Positions 23,018-31,758 of a stretch of 64,000 nucleotides of DNA are shown here, one piece after another. Each line of letters starts with the position of its first letter. The first letter of the stretch is position 1. Under the pieces are notes generated by a model, which was given only the letters and a program-made list of their open reading frames with translations, ran no database searches and had not been told where the DNA came from. Source of the DNA: Flavobacterium crassostreae (GTDB lineage: Bacteria; Bacteroidota; Bacteroidia; Flavobacteriales; Flavobacteriaceae); NCBI RefSeq assembly GCF_001831475.1, contig NZ_CP017688.1:744001-808000 (forward strand). Reading direction: 5' to 3'. The translations under genes were made by a program, and so were the position numbers.

Positions 23018-25141
23018 ATGAACAACATACAATACATTTCCAAGTCCGTTGCCACGGCAACAATGAATATTCAAAAAACCGTACAATTATTACAAGAAGA
23101 CTGTACCATACCGTTTATTTCCCGTTACCGAAAAGATACTACTGGAAACCTAGACGAGGTACAAATTGAAACCATAGCCAAACTTCAAAAAGAATATGAA
23201 GCAATTGTAAAACGCAAAGAAGCAATCCTAAAAGCCATTATGGAACAAGGAGCCATGACCGAAACCTTGTTTGCTAAAATCGATAAAAGTTTTGATTTGC
23301 AAGAATTAGAAGATTTTTATTTGCCTTTCAAAAAGAAGAAAAAAACCAAGGCGGATGTGGCCCGTGAAAACGGATTGGAACCGTTGGCCAAAATAATTAT
23401 GTCGCAAGGCAAGGAAGATGTTGCTTTTTTGTCGACCAAATATTTGAACGAAACGGTCCGTAACGAAGAAGCTGCATTACAAGGCGCTCGCGATATTATA
23501 GCCGAGTGGATTAACGAAAACAGCCATGTCCGCAAACAATTGCGACGCCTCTATGAACGCAAAGCAACCATTACAACCAAGGTAGTTAAAACCAAAAAAG
23601 ACGACGAAGCAGCCCAAAAATTCAACCAATATTTTGATTGGTCCGAGCCGTTAACCAAGGCACCTTCGCACCGTTTAATGGCCATGTTGCGTGCCGAAAA
23701 CGAAGGTTTTATCAAGTTTAAAATAGAAGTTGACCCCGAGGATGCTTATGCACTTATCGATCAATTGGTTTTAAAAGGACAAAATGCCAGTACCTCTCAG
23801 GTGCAATTAGCCATTGAAGACAGTTACAAAAGGTTACTACATCCAGCAATTTCTAACGAAGCACTGCAAGAAGCCAAGACCAAGGCCGATGCCAATTCCA
23901 TTCAGGTTTTTGCCAATAATTTAGGGCAGTTATTGTTGGCACCACCCTTGGGCGAAAAACGAATTTTGGCTATTGACCCTGGTTTTAGATCGGGTTGTAA
24001 AGTGGTTTGTTTGGACCAAAAAGGCGATTTACTGTACAACGAAACTATTTATCCGCATGCGCCGCAAAACGAAACGGCAATGGCCATGAAAAAAATAAAA
24101 TCCATGGTGAATGCGTATCAAATCGATGCAATATCCATTGGTAATGGAACTGCTTCGCGCGAAACCGAATTTTTCATCAAGAAAATTGCTTTGGATAAAC
24201 CAGTGCAAGTTTTTATTGTTTCTGAGGCAGGAGCTTCGGTATATTCTGCGTCTAAAACTGCTCGCGAAGAATTTCCAGATTATGATGTTACCGTGCGTGG
24301 TTCGGTTTCTATTGGCAGAAGGCTCTCCGATCCGTTGGCCGAATTGGTTAAAATAGATCCTAAAGCCATTGGCGTAGGACAGTACCAACACGATGTAGAT
24401 CAAAATAAATTAAAAGAAGAACTGGACCACACCGTAATTCGTTGCGTGAATTCAGTTGGCGTGAATATCAACACGGCGAGCAAACATTTGTTGCGTTATG
24501 TGAGTGGAATAGGAGAGAAGTTGGCCGAAAACATTGTAAACTACCGCTCTGAAAATGGCGCTTTTGAAAACCGAAAGCAGTTAAAAAAAGTACCTCGCTT
24601 GGGCGAAAAAGCCTACCAACAAGCAGCGGCATTTATTAGAATTCTGAATGCAAAAAATCCTTTGGACAACTCGGCAGTACATCCAGAGGCATACGGTATT
24701 GTAGAAAAAATGGCAAAAGACTTGAAGTTATCAGTAAATGATTTGATTTCCAACAAAGAAAAAACCGCTCTAATAAAACCAGAAAACTATGTAACTGCGG
24801 ATATTGGCGTTTTGACCCTGCAAGACATCATCAAAGAACTTGAAAAACCAGGATTAGATCCCAGAAAAGCAGCCACTGTGTTTGAATTTGATCCAAATGT
24901 AAAAACCATAAAAGATGTTAAGCCTGGAATGCTACTACCTGGGATTGTGAATAACATAACCAACTTTGGTTGTTTTGTAGATATAGGAGTGAAGGAAAGT
25001 GGCTTGGTACACATTTCGCAACTCAAAGAAGGCTTTGTAAGCGATGTAAACCAAGTAGTGAAGCTACACCAACAACTAACCGTAAAAGTAACGGAGGTAG
25101 ATGAGGATAGAAAACGAATCCAGTTAACGATGGTGTTTTAA
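23018..25141 (+). CDS. tex: Tex family RNA-binding transcription accessory protein
   Basis: 707 residues. Tex N-terminus (TVQLLQEDCTIPFISRYRKD, then ETLFAKIDKSFDLQELEDFY). The YqgF/RNase H-like domain starts ILAIDPGFRSGCKVVCLD near residue 320. HhH motifs (LLRYVSGIGEKLAENIVNYR) follow, and a C-terminal S1 domain (GMLLPGIVNNITNFGCFVDIG) is near 630-700. Tex binds single-stranded nucleic acid and acts in transcription regulation; it is highly conserved. Monocistronic, ended by a strong hairpin. Confidence 0.95.
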   Translation: MNNIQYISKSVATATMNIQKTVQLLQEDCTIPFISRYRKDTTGNLDEVQIETIAKLQKEYEAIVKRKEAILKAIMEQGAMTETLFAKIDKSFDLQELEDFYLPFKKKKKTKADVARENGLEPLAKIIMSQGKEDVAFLSTKYLNETVRNEEAALQGARDIIAEWINENSHVRKQLRRLYERKATITTKVVKTKKDDEAAQKFNQYFDWSEPLTKAPSHRLMAMLRAENEGFIKFKIEVDPEDAYALIDQLVLKGQNASTSQVQLAIEDSYKRLLHPAISNEALQEAKTKADANSIQVFANNLGQLLLAPPLGEKRILAIDPGFRSGCKVVCLDQKGDLLYNETIYPHAPQNETAMAMKKIKSMVNAYQIDAISIGNGTASRETEFFIKKIALDKPVQVFIVSEAGASVYSASKTAREEFPDYDVTVRGSVSIGRRLSDPLAELVKIDPKAIGVGQYQHDVDQNKLKEELDHTVIRCVNSVGVNINTASKHLLRYVSGIGEKLAENIVNYRSENGAFENRKQLKKVPRLGEKAYQQAAAFIRILNAKNPLDNSAVHPEAYGIVEKMAKDLKLSVNDLISNKEKTALIKPENYVTADIGVLTLQDIIKELEKPGLDPRKAATVFEFDPNVKTIKDVKPGMLLPGIVNNITNFGCFVDIGVKESGLVHISQLKEGFVSDVNQVVKLHQQLTVKVTEVDEDRKRIQLTMVF

Positions 25142-25145
25142 ACCC

Positions 25146-25186
25146 AAAAAAGAGGCGGTTTCAAAATTTTGAAACCGCCTCTTTTT
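25146..25186. terminator. Strong bidirectional terminator after tex
   Basis: AGAGGCGGTTTCAAAA pairs perfectly with TTTTGAAACCGCCTCT, flanked by A and T tracts, so it also ends the converging minus-strand polyamine operon. Confidence 0.93.
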
Positions 25187-25189
25187 CTA

Positions 25190-25351
25190 TTATTTTTTTA
25201 TAATTCTAAAACCATAATCAACTTGTTCACCATCTTTCACTCTGAATGCGTCTTGGCAATTGGGATCAATTGGTGTTGCAACTTTTTTAAAATTACAAGT
25301 TTGGCTTGTAAAGGTTTGTGTTAAATGGGATATAAATACTAGCACAAGCAA
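25190..25351 (-). CDS. Small putative exported peptide, non-ATG start
   Basis: A frame of 53 codons from TTG 25351 (ATT at 25354 and GTG at 25345 are alternatives) to TAA at 25190-25192. It reads a hydrophobic signal-like start (LLVLVFISHLTQTFTSQ) and then TCNFKKVATPIDPNCQDAF, RVKDGEQVDYGFRIIKK, with two Cys. No ATG exists between the upstream in-frame stop (25361-25363) and the body. The frame begins inside the last codons of the preceding gene, suggesting translational coupling as the last gene of the operon. It could instead be a truncated relic of a longer secreted protein. Family not recognised. Confidence 0.4.
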   Translation of the reverse strand: MLVLVFISHLTQTFTSQTCNFKKVATPIDPNCQDAFRVKDGEQVDYGFRIIKK

Positions 25352-25353
25352 AA

Positions 25354-26367
25354 TTAGGATTTACTTTTCCAAATAAAACCATCCAAAAGATAATGGGTAA
25401 ATTGTGGTACTGTGAGTAAGGGTATAATTATAAAATGCCAATTTTGGAGATGAAGATTTGTACCTGAAAATTGTTCGTTCCAAATAAGTAATTCCCATAA
25501 ATATTCTTCTGAAAAAGCAATTAAAAGTAAGACCATTATAAAAATAATAATGCCTTTATACTGTTTGAATTGGTATAAAAAACCTAGTTCAGTTTTGGAT
25601 TTTTTTTCTATTTCATTTAGATAAATCAATGCTATATAAGGGATACCGTGAGACACAACGTTCAATAGAGTAAAAACTAAATCCGTATTAAAATATACAA
25701 TTCCGAAATACCAAGATAAAATAGTCCCTACAATAATTGCATTTTTTGGAATGTTGAATGTATTTTTTTTTAAAGATTGATAAACGGTTCTAGTTATATA
25801 AATCAGTAAAATAAAAAGATAAACCCAACCGAATATTTTTAGTAATAAAGGATTTTCAAACATATAAAATTCATTTTCTACAAACCAGTTAAATTTTCGC
25901 GAAGGCGACAAAAACCAAAACAGCATCGGATATATTGTTGCGGTATAAATGATGGCATTATCAATCCAGACCCATTTTTTAGATTCGTTTCGGGCATATA
26001 AACGCATGAAGCCATATTGTTGCCTTATGAAATGAAATACCGCTATATATGCTAAAGCAGACCAAAATACTGCACTACCTAAGGAAAATAATACTAAACC
26101 CATCAGGAAGCACAAAATAGGTAAGCCTATTAATAATTTTTTTCTTTTTTGAAATTCAGTCTTTACAAAATAGGTTTTAAAGAGTGTGGCATAAACATGT
26201 GCTACATCAATAAAAACAACTAAAATGAGCCAGGTGTAAAAGGAATATTGTTCTTCTATTAATTGTAGTTGTTTTTGAAATAAAAATACAATAGCAACTA
26301 CTAAAAAAGAGGGAAGGAGTATAAAAAAACTGTCGGTTTTTGCTTTATGAATCCATGGTTGTATCAT
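25354..26367 (-). CDS. Polytopic membrane protein of the polyamine operon, conserved-looking His residues
   Basis: 337 residues and about nine transmembrane helices. His occur at or near helix edges in polar-aromatic contexts: IDVAHVYATLFKTYF, AVFHFIRQQYGFMRLY, NVVSHGIPYIALIYL and VPQFTHYLLDGFIW. This pattern resembles membrane di-metal or quinone/haem enzymes more than a transporter, but I do not recognise the family and the metal idea is inference. It overlaps the upstream FAD-enzyme gene by 23 bp and is therefore translated with it. Confidence 0.7.
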   Translation of the reverse strand: MIQPWIHKAKTDSFFILLPSFLVVAIVFLFQKQLQLIEEQYSFYTWLILVVFIDVAHVYATLFKTYFVKTEFQKRKKLLIGLPILCFLMGLVLFSLGSAVFWSALAYIAVFHFIRQQYGFMRLYARNESKKWVWIDNAIIYTATIYPMLFWFLSPSRKFNWFVENEFYMFENPLLLKIFGWVYLFILLIYITRTVYQSLKKNTFNIPKNAIIVGTILSWYFGIVYFNTDLVFTLLNVVSHGIPYIALIYLNEIEKKSKTELGFLYQFKQYKGIIIFIMVLLLIAFSEEYLWELLIWNEQFSGTNLHLQNWHFIIIPLLTVPQFTHYLLDGFIWKSKS

Positions 26368-27976
26368 CCATCATATTGTTTATTACGTTAATACCTTGAT
26401 GAAAGGCTTCTTCAAAAATAGAAATTCCAGCTAAATCGGTGTGTGCAAAATAAATTTTATTTTTTATGGATTGTGCTGCTTCTTTTTTGGCTTGACCATA
26501 AATAAATCCAGGTACAGGGCTAATCATTCCGTGGCCTAACAAATGAATTTCGATGCTTTGAGTGTCTTCTTCAATGGTTGGATGTGCTATTTTTAAATCT
26601 TCGAACACCATTTTTATCCAATGCTCTTGCGTTTTTTTGTATAATTCTCGGCGAGAACTTTTTAGGTCAGCAGCCGAAAAGCTATAATAATAAGTAATCA
26701 CTTTTTTGTCATGAACTTGTTGTAAGGATTGGTGCTGGTCATAAACATAACCCAAACCTTTTGACCCATAAATAATATTATCCCAACAAAGTGGAAAGCG
26801 GTTGTTATCACTCAAACCAGAAACAACCAGAGTTGCTAACAACCAAGGGGTATAATGAAATTCTGTGGCTAATTTTTTACGGTTTTCTAATAGATATTGA
26901 TTTACAAACTGTGGCGTTGCCAGCAAAATTTTGTTGGCAATAATTGTTGTGGATGTTTTAGATATATTGTCAAATACTGTTGCAACAGCTTTATTATCAT
27001 GGATCTTGATATTGTAAACCAAATGATTTTTTAAGCATTTATCGGTTACATACTTTTGTAAATGTTGCGCTAATCTGGCGTTTCCTTCTGGCCATGTCAA
27101 AACGGTATCGGCTTTGTTTTGACTTGCATTTAGTTTTCTTGCTGCAAAATAATGAATTCCAGCATAAGCCGAAACATAGGCAATACCTAGCCCAAAATCA
27201 TCTTTACAACAGTAATCAAGGTATTTTAATAAGGGTTTTGAACTAAAATTGTTTTGCTCTAACCACTGCATCATGGTTATTGAGTCTAGTGCTTTTACAT
27301 CATGGTTTGTTGCGGATTGGGATTGCGGAATCATAAACCAAAATTTTCCGTTGGAATCTTTTTTAGACCGAAATGTATCCATTAGTTTAAAGAAACGACT
27401 AAGCTCACGTTCTTCTTGGTCTGAGTTTCCTTGTTTTGGAACTACACCTTCTTGCCAGTTATTTTTGTAAAATAGGCGTTCCTGTGGCGCAAAAGTAAGT
27501 TGGGTTTCATCAAATTCAGGAAGACCATTTAGATCATAGCCCAGAATGATTTTTTCTTCTTCTAAAAATTGCATCAACTGGGTATCTTCTACATTTGGCA
27601 ATGGTAAATAATGGGCGCCAAGCGGATATTTGGAGTATTTATTTTCTCCGTTGGAAGAGTTTCCTCCTAAATGATCTTCTAATTCAACCACTAAAAAGTC
27701 GGTAATTCCTTTTTTGGTTAACTGTCTTGCGGCACTTAATCCAGTAATTCCGCCGCCTACAATTAAATAAGGGATTGTTATTTCTTTAGTCGGCTTTGGA
27801 AAATTTTGTACTCTGAGTTTATGCCCTAAAATATGATTGGTACCAGATAATCTGATCAACAAAGTGAAGGCTTTTTCTTTACAGGATTCCAAAAACGGAA
27901 TTATAAGTAAAGATACAGCTATCGATTTGAAGAAATTTCTTCTTGAATTATTGTAATTTTCCCCATTCTTCATCAA
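26345..27976 (-). CDS. Tat-exported FAD-dependent amine-oxidase-like lipoprotein
   Basis: 543 residues. The N-terminus has a twin-arginine motif (SRRNFFKS, residues 11-18), a hydrophobic core and a lipobox-like FLESC, so it is probably Tat-exported and lipid-anchored. The FAD-binding Rossmann motif is PYLIVGGGITGLSAARQL near residue 68. It continues VVELEDHLGGNSSNGENK (dinucleotide/flavin-contact region of the amine oxidase/phytoene desaturase group). The C-terminal FAD motif is FAHTDLAGISIFEEAFHQGI. By family it should oxidise an amine or related substrate with O2 or a quinone. It follows the aminopropyltransferase gene (29-bp overlap), so a polyamine-type substrate is inferred. Confidence 0.82.
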   Translation of the reverse strand: MMKNGENYNNSRRNFFKSIAVSLLIIPFLESCKEKAFTLLIRLSGTNHILGHKLRVQNFPKPTKEITIPYLIVGGGITGLSAARQLTKKGITDFLVVELEDHLGGNSSNGENKYSKYPLGAHYLPLPNVEDTQLMQFLEEEKIILGYDLNGLPEFDETQLTFAPQERLFYKNNWQEGVVPKQGNSDQEERELSRFFKLMDTFRSKKDSNGKFWFMIPQSQSATNHDVKALDSITMMQWLEQNNFSSKPLLKYLDYCCKDDFGLGIAYVSAYAGIHYFAARKLNASQNKADTVLTWPEGNARLAQHLQKYVTDKCLKNHLVYNIKIHDNKAVATVFDNISKTSTTIIANKILLATPQFVNQYLLENRKKLATEFHYTPWLLATLVVSGLSDNNRFPLCWDNIIYGSKGLGYVYDQHQSLQQVHDKKVITYYYSFSAADLKSSRRELYKKTQEHWIKMVFEDLKIAHPTIEEDTQSIEIHLLGHGMISPVPGFIYGQAKKEAAQSIKNKIYFAHTDLAGISIFEEAFHQGINVINNMMDDTTMDS

Positions 27977-29468
27977 AATAGCGTACTAAAATTTGGTTGT
28001 CTAATCGGTTAATTTCGATGTTTTTTGAAAGCATGTCTTCTGAAAAGTAATTAAACTTTTCAAACTGATAATTGTAAAAACGAAGGGTATTTAATTTTCG
28101 GTTTACGGTATTAAAAGTAGTTCCAAAACCATTGATTGCAATGGTATAACCCCATTCTCCAAAAGAGGGAACGTAGGCGTGATAAGCATCAATTTGAGGA
28201 AAAACTTGCATTGCGGTTTTATTAATACACCAAAATGATTTAGGAGCAAAATAGGGAGAAGTGGTTTGAATTACCACAACAGCATCTAGATTTAATAGTT
28301 TTTGAACGGTTGCATAAAAGTTCAGCGAATATAATTTTCCTAGACTATAATTAGATGGATCTGGAAAATCAATGATAACTACATCAAACTTCTCGGAACA
28401 ATTTTTGGCCCAGATATAGGCGTCTTTATTGTAAACAGTGACCTTAATGTTATTGAGTGAATTAGCATTAAAATTGGTTAAAACAGCATTGGTTTTAAAT
28501 AATTTAGTCATACCCTGGTCTAGATCTACTAAAGTGATTTTCTGGACCTCTTTGTATTTTAAAATTTCTCTAGCAGCTAGTCCGTCACCACCTCCTAAAA
28601 TCAATACATTATCTACTTTTTTTGCCATTGCCATAGCGGGATGTACCAGAGCTTCATGATAACGATATTCATCAGTAGAACTAAATTGCAAATTGTTGTT
28701 TAAATACAGCCTATAATCACTTTTATTATGAGTAAGTACGATGCGCTGGTATGCGGTTGTATGGGTATAAATAATGTTTTCTCCGTAAAGTTTTTCTTCT
28801 GAATAGGCTAATATTTTGTCTGAAAACAGGAAAACAATAAGTAGTATTAGGAAAGAAATAATTGCTTTACTTTTTAAGAAATATACTTTTTTTAATTCTT
28901 TTTTTAACAAAAAACACAAAGCAATTGCTATTGAAATGTTTATCATACCAAAGAATAAGGAAGTGCCCATAATTCCTAGTTTTGGAACTAAAAATAAAGG
29001 AAATAATACCGATGCTAATAGTGCACCAATGTAATCAAAGGTAAAAACATTGGATACTAAATCTCTAAATTCAACTTTATCCTTTAGAATATTCATCAAC
29101 AAAGGGATTTCCAAACCAACCAAACACCCTGTTACAAACACCAAAAAATAAAGCAAGATTTGGAAAGAATAAACACTCTCAAACAATAAAAACAATACCA
29201 CTGAACTCAATCCACCTACTAAGCCTACTAGTATTTCTATTTCTACAAAAGTGTTTAATAGATTTTTAGTCAAAAATTTAGAAAAATAAGAACCCACTCC
29301 CATTGAAAATAAATATACTCCGATGATGAATGAAAATTGTTTTACCGAATCGCCTAATAGATAACTGGCTAACGTACCAGCAACTAATTCATAAACTAGT
29401 CCACATGTAGCTATTGTAAATACTGCAAAGAGCAGTAAATATTCAAATTTCAATATTTTTTTACCCAT
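27948..29468 (-). CDS. Membrane-fused polyamine aminopropyltransferase (spermidine synthase-like)
   Basis: 506 residues from the ATG at 29468 (an ATG four codons earlier is also possible). About seven transmembrane helices fill residues 1-215. The C-terminal spermidine-synthase domain has QRIVLTHNKSDYRLYLNNNL, the substrate loop STDEYRYHEALVHPAM, the AdoMet-type loop ILGGGDGLAAREILKY near 295, the acidic strand VDLDQGM and IDFPDPSNYSLGKLYS. These keep the expected catalytic acids. The enzyme class transfers aminopropyl from decarboxylated AdoMet to an amine. The membrane fusion suggests action on a membrane-associated or exported substrate. The gene overlaps DUF350. Confidence 0.9.
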   Translation of the reverse strand: MGKKILKFEYLLLFAVFTIATCGLVYELVAGTLASYLLGDSVKQFSFIIGVYLFSMGVGSYFSKFLTKNLLNTFVEIEILVGLVGGLSSVVLFLLFESVYSFQILLYFLVFVTGCLVGLEIPLLMNILKDKVEFRDLVSNVFTFDYIGALLASVLFPLFLVPKLGIMGTSLFFGMINISIAIALCFLLKKELKKVYFLKSKAIISFLILLIVFLFSDKILAYSEEKLYGENIIYTHTTAYQRIVLTHNKSDYRLYLNNNLQFSSTDEYRYHEALVHPAMAMAKKVDNVLILGGGDGLAAREILKYKEVQKITLVDLDQGMTKLFKTNAVLTNFNANSLNNIKVTVYNKDAYIWAKNCSEKFDVVIIDFPDPSNYSLGKLYSLNFYATVQKLLNLDAVVVIQTTSPYFAPKSFWCINKTAMQVFPQIDAYHAYVPSFGEWGYTIAINGFGTTFNTVNRKLNTLRFYNYQFEKFNYFSEDMLSKNIEINRLDNQILVRYFDEEWGKLQ

Positions 29469-29676
29469 GAATTGCGGCACTAATAATCATTGAAATACCA
29501 ATGATAAAGGCAGCAAATACTATTGCTAAAGCCGTATTGTTGTTTTTAGAAATTTCGTTCCAAGTGTTCTCAGGGGTTAATCGTTCGATAATAAAGTAAG
29601 CTATTAAAAGAATGATAATTCCTAAAAGAGAGAAAACAATTGAAGCTAAAAAGGGTTTCATTGTTAATGCTTCCAT
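29461..29676 (-). CDS. DUF350 family membrane protein
   Basis: 71 residues, two transmembrane helices (IVFSLLGIIILLIAYFII, then TALAIVFAAFIIGISMIISA) separated by ERLTPENTWNEISKNN. This is the half-length DUF350/UPF0719 unit; many homologues contain two such units. DUF350 genes repeatedly accompany DUF4178 and polyamine genes. Its mechanism is unknown. Confidence 0.85.
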   Translation of the reverse strand: MEALTMKPFLASIVFSLLGIIILLIAYFIIERLTPENTWNEISKNNNTALAIVFAAFIIGISMIISAAIHG

Positions 29677-29692
29677 GGTAAATTGGTTTTAA

Positions 29693-29875
29693 TTATTTAT
29701 GATAAAAATGATTAAAAGAACTACGACTTCCTTGTGTAGGTCTATAATTTTCGGTTGATTCGCAATCACAAATGCTATTTCCATTGGTGTTATAATATAC
29801 ATATAATGCATAAAAACATAAGCCAACTAATAGCGAAAGATAATTTGTTTTTATAAAGTCTGTTATTCTTCCCAT
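29693..29875 (-). CDS. 60-residue single-span membrane protein
   Basis: N-terminal MGRITDFIKTN, one transmembrane helix (YLSLLVGLCFYALYVYY), then a soluble tail with an acidic CDC pair and a basic, aromatic end (GSRSSFNHFYHK). It overlaps the DUF4178 gene by 13 bp and lies 16 bp from DUF350, so it belongs to the operon. No family is recognised. Confidence 0.6.
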   Translation of the reverse strand: MGRITDFIKTNYLSLLVGLCFYALYVYYNTNGNSICDCESTENYRPTQGSRSSFNHFYHK

Positions 29876-31065
29876 CGTTTGTTTTCAAAATTTTTGTCTA
29901 GATAAAACATTGCTACCACAAATACAATCATAAAAAGAAAGGTCATATACACATTTCTATAAGAGGGTTTGGACCAAGTAGCTTGAATTTGTAAAGTTTG
30001 GTTTTGTACATCTTCAACGGCTTTGGTTGGTGTAATGGACAAATGGTATTTTCCAGGCCCTACACCACAAATATTTAATTTTTCGGTCACACTTCCTTCA
30101 GTCCAACTTTCGCCATCAGCATAACCGTGATAATACTCAATATCTTTACTTGCATAGGTTTCTTCGTTGGTTTTTTCGTTAATCAAAGCCACTTGTACAT
30201 TTGCCCAAGAGTTATCAACATTAGTATGCACTCTTATGGATAATGGTGCTGAACTGCCTTTTAGTACAAAACTAGGCGTAATATAGTCTTTGTTTGCATA
30301 GTGTTCAAAAGCCATCTCTGTATTGAGTACATTTTGTTCCATACGATTTATATTGGTGTACCAATGTGTAAATAGAATCAATAAAGCAAAACAACAACAG
30401 ATTAAAGCCAAATTGCCGATATTAAAAAGGAATGGTTGCACCATGCCAACACCACTTTTAGCAGCAAGTGTGTTATTGGTATGAAATGCTCTTTTAATTT
30501 CTTTTCTGGAAATGTGTTTCCCTAAAAAGGCAGTCTGATTTGGACCCTTTTTTTCAAAGGATACTAACAAAGGGGGGCAAATGTATTCGATTAACTCGAA
30601 ATTAGAATAGATATCAAAATCAAAAAATCCTTGAGCCGAAATTAAAGTAGGGTAGCAGTAATTGTAACGATCAAACAATTTATCTTCATATTCTAATGTC
30701 AAAGGATGGTTACCTACTTTTTTTTGAAATTCAATTTCATGCAAAATAATCCAATGACCTGAGGATTCCGATAAATATAGAAATTCTTCTTTTTTGTTGA
30801 TTAGTATGTATTCTTTCCATTCAAATCCATCACAAGCTTTTATTAGGATTCCGGTTATGGTATATTCTTGATTATTAAAAGTAGCTGTTTTACCAACGAC
30901 AAAGGTTTGGTCATAGTAGTAGGACTTAAATCTATTATTAAACTTAAGACCCACATCCCTAGTGTTTTTATACACGTAGGTACAATGAGGACAGGCAAAA
31001 ATAGCAACCAAAAATGGAACGTCAAGTGTTGTAGTAGTATTACAATTAAAACAAGTAACAGTCAT
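29863..31065 (-). CDS. Zinc-ribbon DUF4178 membrane protein
   Basis: 400 residues. Four Cys (5, 8, 25, 28) form a CxxC...CxxC zinc ribbon. The DUF4178 beta domain follows (VVGKTATFNNQEYTITGILI, then EWKEYILINKKEEFLYLSES). Transmembrane helices are near residues 210-235 and 375-393 (YMTFLFMIVFVVAMFYLD), with a periplasmic beta domain between them. DUF4178 proteins occur with DUF350 and polyamine genes in envelope-stress neighbourhoods. It starts 3 bp after speD. Confidence 0.83.
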   Translation of the reverse strand: MTVTCFNCNTTTTLDVPFLVAIFACPHCTYVYKNTRDVGLKFNNRFKSYYYDQTFVVGKTATFNNQEYTITGILIKACDGFEWKEYILINKKEEFLYLSESSGHWIILHEIEFQKKVGNHPLTLEYEDKLFDRYNYCYPTLISAQGFFDFDIYSNFELIEYICPPLLVSFEKKGPNQTAFLGKHISRKEIKRAFHTNNTLAAKSGVGMVQPFLFNIGNLALICCCFALLILFTHWYTNINRMEQNVLNTEMAFEHYANKDYITPSFVLKGSSAPLSIRVHTNVDNSWANVQVALINEKTNEETYASKDIEYYHGYADGESWTEGSVTEKLNICGVGPGKYHLSITPTKAVEDVQNQTLQIQATWSKPSYRNVYMTFLFMIVFVVAMFYLDKNFENKRWEE

Positions 31066-31068
31066 ATC

Positions 31069-31431
31069 TTATCTATTAATTTCAAAATCTTTAAGTATTT
31101 TTGCTTCAAAATAAGAAATGTAATCTGCAGTAATTTCTTTAACCTTTAATGTATTGTCTTGCAAGTAGTTACACAAATAAACATCTAATGTTAATTGTTT
31201 AAATTCAGGCCAAGTATGAATGCATATATGGGACTCTTTCAAACAAATAGCAATGGTAAAACTGCCATTTTCAAAATCATGAATGCTAATGCCTACTTTT
31301 TCTAAAGTGTATTTTAGCAGCAAATCTTCAGAGAAAGCTATAAATTTTTGACTATTTATAAGTGTATCCAATTTTTTGACTTCAAGAGTAACCAATTTAT
31401 GCAAGCCGGGCGAATAAGTAACTGGATTCAT
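31069..31431 (-). CDS. speD: S-adenosylmethionine decarboxylase proenzyme (class 1b)
   Basis: 120 residues. The self-cleavage site is between Glu66 and Ser67 in KESHICIHTWPE, where Ser67 becomes the pyruvoyl group. His72 (+5) and Cys87 (+20), which correspond to the processing and proton-donor residues of the Thermotoga enzyme, are both present. It decarboxylates AdoMet to the aminopropyl donor for the aminopropyltransferase encoded four genes downstream. SpeD homologues that have switched to ornithine or arginine decarboxylation are known, so substrate assignment rests on context. It is the first gene of the operon. Confidence 0.92.
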   Translation of the reverse strand: MNPVTYSPGLHKLVTLEVKKLDTLINSQKFIAFSEDLLLKYTLEKVGISIHDFENGSFTIAICLKESHICIHTWPEFKQLTLDVYLCNYLQDNTLKVKEITADYISYFEAKILKDFEINR

Positions 31432-31758
31432 TTAGATACTAGTAATATGGAAAAACAGAAAGAATTAGTTTACGAAAATAGTCTATTTTTTGACACAGCA
31501 ACAATTATTGGTTATTTTTAATTCTAATAAAAGCAGCTTATTTTGGCTGTTTTATAGCGCTACCACCAGCTACCACAACTACACCAAAGGGTCGTAGTGT
31601 TGTATTAGAGTTTTAGACTAATTAGAATATAAATTCTAAAAAAATATGCAAATCCAGAACCACATACAACAAAAACAAACAAAAAATCCCAAATGCCATT
31701 AGTTTGGAATTTGGGATTACCGTGCTTTAAACCGGAGCTTAAATGCAACTCTAATTCG
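31432..31758. other. Spacer between tatA and the polyamine operon
   Basis: It holds the tatA terminator (31680-31721) and the presumed operon promoter near 31470-31480 (minus-strand TATTTTCG, one mismatch to TAnnTTTG). I see no gene. Confidence 0.4.
31680..31721 (-). terminator. Terminator of tatA
   Basis: Minus-strand AATCCCAAAT...ATTTGGGATT stem followed by T6. Confidence 0.8.

Noticed and set aside
31219..31236. Possible loss of the pyruvoyl Ser in SpeD (Cys at residue 70 in ESHICIHTWPE)
   Set aside because: The processing Ser is the one after Glu (Ser67, in E-S-H). His at +5 and Cys at +20 from it match the Thermotoga spacing, so the catalytic set is complete.
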